A stretch of DNA of 64,000 bases from Xestospongia muta (lineage: Eukaryota > Porifera > Demospongiae > Haplosclerida > Petrosiidae): positions 22,078,245 to 22,142,244 of the forward strand of contig OY848917.1 of NCBI GenBank assembly GCA_963693285.1, read 5' to 3'. How positions within the stretch are numbered: position 1 is the first letter of the stretch; the number at the start of each line of letters is the position of its first letter. The notes below the pieces were generated by a model. That model worked only from the letters and a program-made list of their open reading frames with translations. It searched no databases and had not been told where the DNA came from. Below are positions 34,801 to 46,800 of this stretch, piece by piece. The position numbers were made by a program, and so were the translations under genes.

Positions 34801-37800
34801 TGACAAGTAATCACACCAACATAAATTTAAAAAACAAAACAATAAAGTAAACAAAATCACAACAACACATTCAATATACTTTGAATTCATACTACATCAT
34901 ATTAAAATTACATACTATTATATTGTAAAGAACACATTTAGATGACAAGTAATAACAGCAAACATAAATCACAACAACACATTCAGTATGCTCAAAATGC
35001 ATACTAGGTTATAGCTATAAAATGCTCAAAATATACCTAAAAAGAAACCTAGCAAGAAGCTTTAACTCTTATTATTGATAGATATCGAATGTTATACCAA
35101 TCACAGTTAGGGTTACCAAATCCATTGCTGATACAGAAATTGACAGTTACAGAATCTATTCACTTTAATCTCATTTCTTGCTCTCATAAGTTGCATATAA
35201 CAATATAATAAATAAAATTGCAAAAATGGATACACATAGATACCACACAATCTAAAACAATCATAGTACAGCCTCACAAGCTTCCCATGCAAGACATTGC
35301 AAACAATTAACATTTATACAAACAATAGGGTAATTAAAATAACAACATTCTATTTAAAACACTTAGAATTCATACTACATTATATCACACTTACCTCCTA
35401 TTATATTGTAAAAAACACATTCAAATGACAAGTAATCACACCAACATAAATTTAAAAAACAAAACAATAAGTAAACAAAATCACAACAACACATTCAATA
35501 TACTTTGAATTCATACTACATCATATTAAAATTACATACTATTATATTGTAAAGAACACATTTAGATGACAAGTAATAACAGCAAACATAAATCACAACA
35601 ACACATTCAGTATGCTCAAAATGCATACTAGGTTATAGCTATAAAATGCTCAAAATATACCTAAAAAGAAACCTAGCAAGAAGCTTTAACTCTTATTATT
35701 GATAGATATCGAATGTTATACCAATCACAGTTAGGGTTACCAAATCCATTGCTGATACAGAAATTGACAGTTACAGAATCTATTCACTTTAATCTCATTT
35801 CTTGCTCTCATAAGTTGCATATAACAATATAATAAATAAAATTGCAAAAATGGATACACATAGATACCACACAATCTAAAACAATCATAGTACAGCCTGA
35901 CAAGCTTCCCATGCAAGACATTGCAAACAATTAACATTTATACAAACAATAGGGTAATTAAAATAACAACATTCAATTTAAAACACTTAGAATTCATACT
36001 ACATTATATCACACTTACTTCCTATTATATTGTAAACAACACATTCAAATGACAAGTAATCACACCAACATAAATTTAAAAAACAAAACAATAAAGTAAA
36101 CAAAATCACAACAACACATTCAATATACTTTGAATTCATACTACATTATATCAAAATTAAATCTTATTATATTGTAAAGAACACATTTAGATGACAAGTA
36201 ATAACAGCAAACATAAATGTGCAAACAAAAAGCAATACTGTAAACAAAATCACAACAACACATTCAGTACGCTCAAAATCCATACTAGATTATAGCTATA
36301 AAATGCTCAAAATATACTAAAAAGAAACCTAGCAAGAAGCTTCAACTTTTATTATTGATAGATATCGAATGTTATACCAATCACAGTTAGGGTTACGAAA
36401 TCTATTGCTGATACAGAAATTGGCAGTTACAGGATCACTATAATCTTATTTCTTGTTCTCATAAGTTGCATATAACAATATAAAATATAAAATTGCAAAA
36501 ATGGATACACATAGATACCACACAATCTAAAACAATCATAGTACAGCATGACAAGCTGCCCATGCAAGATATTGCAAATAATTAACATTTATACAAACAA
36601 TAGGGTAAATAAAATAACAACATTCAATTTAAAACACTTAGAATTCATACTACATTATATCACACTTACCAGCTATTATATTGTAAACAACACATTCAGA
36701 TGACAAGTAATCACACCAACATAAATTTAAAAAACAAAACAATAAAGTAAACAAAATCACAACAACACATTCAATATACTTTGAATTCATACTACATTAT
36801 ATCAAAATTAAATCTTATTATATTGTAAAGAACACATTTAGATGACAAGTAATAACAGCAAACATAAATGTGCAAACAAAAAGCAATACTGTAAACAAAA
36901 TCACAACAACACATTCAGTACGCTCAAAATGCATACTAGATTATAGCTATAAAATGCTCAAAATATATGTAAAAAGAAACCTAGCAAGAAGCTTCAACTT
37001 TTATTATTGATAGATATCGAATGTTATACCAATCACAGTTAGGGTTATGAAATCTATTGCTGATACAGAAATTGGCAGTTACAGGATCTATTCACTTTAA
37101 TCTCATTTCTTGCTCTCATAAGTTGCATATAACAATATAATAAATAAAATTGCAAAAATGGATACACATAGATACCACACAATCTAAAACAATCATAGTA
37201 CAGCCTGACAAGCTTCCCATGCAAGACATTGCAAACAATTAACATTTATACAAACAATAGGGTAATTAAAATAACAACATTCAATTTAAAACACTTAGAA
37301 TTCATACTACATTATATCACACTTACTTCCTATTATATTGTAAACAACACATTCAAATGACAAGTAATCACACCAACATAAATTTAAAAAACAAAACAAT
37401 AAAGTAAACAAAATCACAACAACACATTCAATATACTTTGAATTCATACTACATTATATCAAAATTAAATCTTATTATATTGTAAAGAACACATTTAGAT
37501 GACAAGTAATAACAGCAAACATAAATGTGCAAACAAAAAGCAATACTGTAAACAAAATCACAACAACACATTCAGTACGCTCAAAATCCATACTAGATTA
37601 TAGCTATAAAATGCTCAAAATATACCTAAAAAGAAACCTAGCAAGAAGCTTTAACTCTTATTATTGATAGATATCGAATGTTATACCAATCACAGTTAGG
37701 GTTACGAAATCCATTGCTGATACAGAAATTGACAGTTACAGAATCTATTCACTTTAATCTCATTTCTTGCTCTCATAAGTTGCATATAACAATATAATAA

Positions 37801-40800
37801 ATAAAATTGCAAAAATGGATACACATAGATACCACACAATCTAAAACAATCATAGTACAGCCTCACAAGCTTCCCATGCAAGACATTGCAAACAATTAAC
37901 ATTTATACAAACAATAGGGTAATTAAAATAACAACATTCTATTTAAAACACTTAGAATTCATACTACATTATATCACACTTACCTCCTATTATATTGTAA
38001 AAAACACATTCAAATGACAAGTAATCACACCAACATAAATTTAAAAAACAAAACAATAAGTAAACAAAATCACAACAACACATTCAATATACTTTGAATT
38101 CATACTACATCATATTAAAATTACATACTATTATATTGTAAAGAACACATTTAGATGACAAGTAATAACAGCAAACATAAATCACAACAACACATTCAGT
38201 ATGCTCAAAATGCATACTAGGTTATAGCTATAAAATGCTCAAAATATACCTAAAAAGAAACCTAGCAAGAAGCTTTAACTCTTATTATTGATAGATATCG
38301 AATGTTATACCAATCACAGTTAAGGGTTACCAAATCCATTGCTGATACAGAAATTGACAGTTACAGAATCTATTCACTTTAATCTCATTTCTTGCTCTCA
38401 TAAGTTGCATATAACAATATAATAAATAAAATTGCAAAAATGGATACACATAGATACCACACAATCTAAAACAATCATAGTACAGCCTGACAAGCTTCCC
38501 ATGCAAGACATTGCAAACAATTAACATTTATACAAACAATAGGGTAATTAAAATAACAACATTCAATTTAAAACACTTAGAATTCATACTACATTATATC
38601 ACACTTACTTCCTATTATATTGTAAACAACACATTCAAATGACAAGTAATCACACCAACATAAATTTAAAAAACAAAACAATAAAGTAAACAAAATCACA
38701 ACAACACATTCAATATACTTTGAATTCATACTACATTATATCAAAATTAAATCTTATTATATTGTAAAGAACACATTTAGATGACAAGTAATAACAGCAA
38801 ACATAAATGTGCAAACAAAAAGCAATACTGTAAACAAAATCACAACAACACATTCAGTACGCTCAAAATCCATACTAGATTATAGCTATAAAATGCTCAA
38901 AATATACTAAAAAGAAACCTAGCAAGAAGCTTCAACTTTTATTATTGATAGATATCGAATGTTATACCAATCACAGTTAGGGTTACGAAATCTATTGCTG
39001 ATACAGAAATTGGCAGTTACAGGATCACTATAATCTTATTTCTTGTTCTCATAAGTTGCATATAACAATATAAAATATAAAATTGCAAAAATGGATACAC
39101 ATAGATACCACACAATCTAAAACAATCATAGTACAGCATGACAAGCTGCCCATGCAAGATATTGCAAATAATTAACATTTATACAAACAATAGGGTAAAT
39201 AAAATAACAACATTCAATTTAAAACACTTAGAATTCATACTACATTATATCACACTTACCAGCTATTATATTGTAAACAACACATTCAGATGACAAGTAA
39301 TCACACCAACATAAATTTAAAAAACAAAACAATAAAGTAAACAAAATCACAACAACAAATTCAATATACTTTGAATTCATACTACATTATATCAAAATTA
39401 AATCTTATTATATTGTAAAGAACACATTTAGATGACAAGTAATAACAGCAAACATAAATGTGCAAACAAAAAGCAATACTGTAAACAAAATCACAACAAC
39501 ACATTCAGTACGCTCAAAATGCATACTAGATTATAGCTATAAAATGCTCAAAATATATGTAAAAAGAAACCTAGCAAGAAGCTTCAACTTTTATTATTGA
39601 TAGATATCGAATGTTATACCAATCACAGTTAGGGTTATGAAATCTATTGCTGATACAGAAATTGGCAGTTACAGGATCTATTCACTTTAATCTCATTTCT
39701 TGCTCTCATAAGTTGCATATAACAATATAATAAATAAAATTGCAAAAATGGATACACATAGATACCACACAATCTAAAACAATCATAGTACAGCCTGACA
39801 AGCTTCCCATGCAAGACATTGCAAACAATTAACATTTATACAAACAATAGGGTAATTAAAATAACAACATTCAATTTAAAACACTTAGAATTCATACTAC
39901 ATTATATCACACTTACTTCCTATTATATTGTAAACAACACATTCAAATGACAAGTAATCACACCAACATAAATTTAAAAAACAAAACAATAAAGTAAACA
40001 AAATCACAACAACACATTCAATATACTTTGAATTCATACTACATTATATCAAAATTAAATCTTATTATATTGTAAAGAACACATTTAGATGACAAGTAAT
40101 AACAGCAAACATAAATGTGCAAACAAAAAGCAATACTGTAAACAAAATCACAACAACACATTCAGTACGCTCAAAATCCATACTAGATTATAGCTATAAA
40201 ATGCTCAAAATATACCTAAAAAGAAACCTAGCAAGAAGCTTCAACTTTTATTATTGATAGATATCGAATGTTATACCAATCACAGTTAGGGTTACGAAAT
40301 CTATTGCTGATACAGACATTGGCAGTTACAGGATCACTATAATCTTATTTCTTGTTCTCATAAGTTGCATATAACAATATAAAATATAAAATTGCAAAAA
40401 TGGATACACATAGATACCACACAATCTAAAACAATCATAGTACAGCATGACAAGCTTCCCATGCAAGACATTGCAAATAATTAACATTTATACAAACAAT
40501 AGGGTAAATAAAATAACAACATTCAATTTAAAACTCTTAGAATTCATACTACACTATATCACACTTACCCACTATTATATTGTAAACAACACATTCAGAT
40601 GACAAGTAATCACACCAACATAAATTTAAAAAACAAAACAATAAAGTAAACAAAATCACAACAACAAATTCAATATACTTTGAATTCATACTACATTATA
40701 TCAAAATTAAATCTTATTATATTGTAAAGAACACATTTAGATGACAAGTAATAACAGCAAACATAAATGTGCAAACAAAAAGCAATACTGTAAACAAAAT

Positions 40801-43800
40801 CACAACAACACATTCAGTACACTCAAAATGCATACTAGATTATAGCTATAAAATGCTCAAAATATACGTAAAAAGAAACCTAGCAAGAAGCTTCAACTTT
40901 TATTATTGATAGATATCGAATGTTATACCAATCACAGTTAGGGTTACGAAATCTATTGCTGATACAGAAATTGGCAGTTACAGGATCACTATAATCTTAT
41001 TTCTTGCTCTCATAAGTTGCATATAACAATATAAAATATAAAATTACAAAAATGGATACACATAGATACCACACAATCTAAAACAATCATAGTACAGCAT
41101 GACAAGCTGCCCATGCAAGATATTGCAAATAATTAACATTTATACAAACAATAGGGTAAATAAAATAACAACATTCAATTTAAAACACTTAGAATTCATA
41201 CTACATTATATCATACTTACCACCTATTATATTGTAAACAACACATTCAGATGACAAGTAATCACACCAACATAAATTTAAAAAACAAAAAAATAAAGTA
41301 AACAAAATCACAACAACACATTCAATATACTTTGAGTTCATACTACATCATATCAAAATTACATACTATTATATTTTAAAGAACACATTTAGATGACAAG
41401 TAATAACAGCAAACATAAATGTGTAAACAAAAAGGAATACTGTATCACAACAACACATTCAGTATGCCCAAAATGCATACTAGGTTATAGCTATAAAATG
41501 CTCAAAATATACCTAAAAAGAAACCTAGCAAGAAGCTTTAACTCTTATTATTGATAGATATCGAATGTTATACCAATCACAGTTAGGGTTACGAAATCCA
41601 TTGCTGATACAGAAATTGACAGTTACAGAATCTATTCACTTTGATCTCATTTCTTGCTCTCATAAGTTGCATATAACAATATAATAAATAAAATTGCAAA
41701 AATGCATAGACATAGATATCACACATAATGAAACAATCATAGTACAGCCTGACAAGTTTCCCATGCAAGACATTGCAAACAATTAACGTTTATACAAACA
41801 ATAGGGTAAATAAAATAACATTCAATTTAAAACACTTAGAATTCATACTACATTATATCACACTTACCACCTATTATATTGTAAACAACACATTCAGATG
41901 ACAAGTAATCACACCAACATAAATTTAAAAAACAAAACAATAAAGTAAACAAAATCACAACAACACATTCAATATACTTTGAATTCATACTACATTATAT
42001 CAAAATTACATCCTATTATATTGTAAAGAACACATTTAGATGACAAGTAATAACAGCAAACATAAATGTGTAAATAAACAGCAATACTGTAAACAAAATC
42101 ACAACAACACATTCAGTACGCTCAAAATGCATACTAGGTTATAGCTATAAAATGCTCAAAATATACCTAAAAAGAAACCTAGCAAGAAGCTTCAACTCTT
42201 ATTATTGATAGATATCGAATGTTATAGCAATCACAGATAGGGCTATGAAATCCATTGCGTATAGCCTAACAAGCTTCCCATGCAAGACATTGTAAACAAT
42301 TGACGTTTATACAAACAATAGGGTAAATAAAATAACAACATTCAATTTAAAACACTTAGAATGTTATAGCAATCACAGTTGGGGTTACGAAATCCATTGC
42401 TGATACAGAAATTGACAGTTACAGGATCCATTCATTTTAATCTCATTTCTTGCTCTCATACGTTGCATTTAACAATATAATAAATAAAATTGCAAAAATG
42501 GATACACATAGATACCACAAAATCTAAAACAATCATAGTACAGTCTGACAAGCTTCCCATGCAAGACATTGCAAACAATTAACGTTTATACAAATAATAG
42601 GGTAAATAAAATAACAACATTCAATTTAAAACACTTAGAATTCATACTACATTATATCACACTTACCATCTATTATATTGTAAACAACACATTCAGATGA
42701 CAAGTAATCACACCAACATAAATTTAAAAAACAAAACAATAAAGTAAACAAAATCACAACAACACATTCAATATACTTTGAATTCATACTACATTATATC
42801 AAAATTAAATCTTATTATATTGTAAAGAACACATTTAGATGACAAGTAATAACAGCAAACATAAATGTGCAAACAAAAAGCAATATTGTAAACAAAATCA
42901 CAACAACACATTCAGTACGCTTAAAATGCATACTAGGTTATAACTATAAAATGCTCAAAATATACCTAAAAAGAAACCTAGCAAGAAGCTTCAACTCATA
43001 TTATTGATAGATATCAAATGCTATACCAATCACAGTTAGGGTTACGAAATCTATTGCTGATACAGAAATTGGCAGTTACAGGATCACTATAATCTTATTT
43101 CTTGCTCTCATACGTTGCATATAACAATATAAAATATAAAATTACAAAAACGGATACACATAGATACCACACAATCTAAAACAATCATAGTACAGCATGA
43201 CAAGCTGCCCATGCAAGACATTGCAAACAATTAACATTTATACAAACAATAGGGTAAATAAAATAACAACATTCAATTTAAAACACTTAGAATTCATACT
43301 ACATTATATCACACTTACTTCCTATTATATTGTAAACAACACATTCAGATGACAAGTAATCACACCAACAAAAATTTAAAAAACAAAAAAATAAAGTAAA
43401 CAAAATCGCAACAACACATTCAATATACTTTGAATTCATACTACATTATATCAAAATTACATCCTATTATATTGTAAAGAACACATTTAGATGACAAGTA
43501 ATAACAGCAAACATAAATGTGTAAACAAAAAGCAATACTGTAAACAAAATCATAACAACACATTCAGTATGCTCAAATGCATACTAGGTTATAGCTATAA
43601 AATGCTCAAAATATACCTAAAAAGAAGCCTAGCAAGAAGTTTCAACTCTTATTATTGTTATCGAATGTTATAGCAATCGCAGTTTGGGTTACAAAACCAT
43701 TGCTGATACAGAAATTGGCAGTTACAGGATTCATTCACTTTAATCTCATTTCTTGCTCTCATAAGTTGCATATAATAATATAATAAATAAAATTGCAAAA

Positions 43801-46800
43801 ATGGATACACATAGATACCACAAAATCTAAAACAATCATAGTACAGCCTGACAACCTTCCCATGCAAGACATTGCAAACAATTAACATTTATACAAACAA
43901 TAGGGTAAATAAAATAACATTCAATTTAAAACACTTAGAATTCATACTACATTATATCACACTTACCACCTATTATATTGTAAACAACACATTCAGATGA
44001 CAAGTAATCACACCAACATAAATTTAAAAAACAAAAAAAATACAGTAAACAAAATCACAACAACACATTCAATATACTTTGAATTCATACTACATTATAT
44101 CAAAATAACATCCTATTATATTGTAAAGAACACATTTAGATGACAAGTAATAACAGCAAACATAAATGTGTAAACAAACAGCAATACTATAAACAAAATC
44201 ACAACAACACATTCAGTACGCTCAAAATGCATACTAGATTATAGCTATAAAATGCTCAAAATATACCTAAAAAGAAACATAGCAAGAAGCTTCAACTTTT
44301 ATTATTGATAGATATCGAATGTTATACCAATCACAGTTAGGGTTATGAAATCTATTGCTGATACAGAAATTGGCAGTTACAGGATCACTATAATCTTATT
44401 TCTTGCTCTCATAAGTTGCATATAACAATATAATAAATAAAATTGCAAAAATGGATACACATAGATACCACAAAATCTAAAACAATCATAGTACAGCCTG
44501 ACAACCTTCCCATGCAAGACATTGCAAACAATTAACATTTATACAAACAATAGGGTAAATAAAACAACATCATTCAATTTAAAACACTTAGAATTCATAC
44601 TACATTATATCACACTTACCACCTATTATATTGTAAACAACACATTCAGATGACAAGTAATCACACCAACATAAATTTAAAAAACAAAAAAAATACAGTA
44701 AACAAAATCACAACAACACATTCAATATACTTAAATTCATACTACATTATATCAAAATAACATCATATTATATTGTAAAGAACACATTTAGATAACAAGT
44801 AATAACAGCAAACATAAATGTGTAAACAAAAAGCAATGCTGTAAACAAAATCACAACAACACATTCAGTACGCTCAAAATGCATACTAGATTATAGCTAT
44901 AAAATGCTCAAAATATACCTAAAAAGAAACCTAGCAAGAAGCTTCAACTCTTATTATTGTTAGATATCGAATGTTATACCAATCACAGTTAGGGTTACGA
45001 AATCCGTTGCTGATACAGAAATTGGTTATTACAGGATCCATTCATTTTAATCTCATTTCTTGCTCTCATACGTTGCATATAACAATATAATAAATAAAAT
45101 TGCAAAAATGCATAGACATAGATATCACACATAATGAAACAATCATAGTACAGCCTGACAAGTTTCCCATGCAAGACATTGTAAACAATTAACGTTTATA
45201 CAAACAATAGGGTAAATAAAATAACATTCAATTTAAAACACTTAGAATTCATACTACATTATATCACACTTACCACCTATTATATTGTAAACAACACATT
45301 CAGATGACAAGTAATCACACCAACATAAATTTAAAAAAAAAACAATAAAGTAAACAAAATCACAACAACACATTCAATATACTTTGAATTCATACTACAT
45401 TATATCAAAATTACATCCTATTATATTGTAAAGAACACATTTAGATGACAAGTAATAACAGCAAACATAAATGTGTAAATAAACAGCAATACTGTAAACA
45501 AAATCACAACAACACATTCAGTACGCTCAAAATGCATACTAGGTTATAGCTATAAAATGCTCAAAATATACCTAAAAAGAAACCTAGCAAGAAGCTTCAA
45601 CTCTTATTATTGATAGATATCGAATGTTATACCAATCACAGTTAGGGTTACGAAATCCATTGCGTATAGCCTAAAAAGCTTCCCATGCAAGACATTGTAA
45701 ACAATTGACGTTTATACAAACAATAGGGTAAACAAAATAACAACATTCAATTTAAAACACTTAGAATTCATACTACATTATATCATACTTACCCACTATT
45801 ATATTGTAAACAACGCATTCAGATGACAAGTAATCACACCAACATAAATTATAAAACAAAACAATAAAGTAAACAAAATCACAACAACACATTCAATATA
45901 CTTTGAATTCATACTACATTATTTCAAAATTACATCCTATTATATTGTAAAGAACATATTTAGATGACAAGTCATCGCACCAACATAAATGTGAAAAACA
46001 AAACAATAGAGTAAACAAAATGACAAGAACGCATTCAATATATTTAAAATTCATCTTAATTCTCTTACATCCTCATTAATATAATCTTAACTAATTAAGG
46101 CATAAAAATGGCTTACTACTTCAAGCTCTGTAAAAACTACTACTTTAATTCTTAAACCACTTGAATTAAAACTTCTAAAACCATATACCTTATGTAAAAA
46201 CATAAATGTCTGTATAAAATAATCTTTAAAGTCTTCTAGTTTTGTAATTATTTTGGCACAAACAGAACAATAACAAGAAAGCTATAGATATAGCTACAAT
46301 ATGCTTAAAATATAGGTAGAGAAACAACTTAGCAAGAAGATTTGAGTATTATTAGTGATACCCAATGTCGTATCACACACAGTTAGGGTTAATAAAATTC
46401 ATTGTTGATATAGCTATCAGCTGTTAAAGGATGCATTTTAATGTCATTTGTAGCTTTCATAAGCTCCAATTACAATATAATGAATAAATATGTAAGTGTG
46501 AATACATATAGATACCACACAATCTAAAACAATTGTGGTACACCCTTACAAGCTTCCCATCATAGCTATTAAAGACTATTAATGTTAATAAAAACAATAA
46601 GGTAACTAAATAACAACTTTCAATTCAAATGACTTAGAATTAATACTACATTATATCACACTTACCAACTATTATATTTTAAACAACATATTCAGATGAC
46701 AAGTCATCACACCAACATAAATGTGAAAAATAAAACAATGGAGTAAACAAAATCACAACAACACATTCAATATACTTAAATTCATACTACATTGTATCAA

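Noticed and set aside
43491..43673. Plus-strand 60-codon frame in the satellite
   Set aside because: Present in a single variant unit only; composition is that of the repeat.
31251..43888. Recurring 66-codon minus-strand frame (MLIVCNVLHGK..) in many satellite units
   Set aside because: It is one stop-free stretch of the A satellite copied with each unit. B units have lost it, there is no splice or start context, and the composition matches the repeat.
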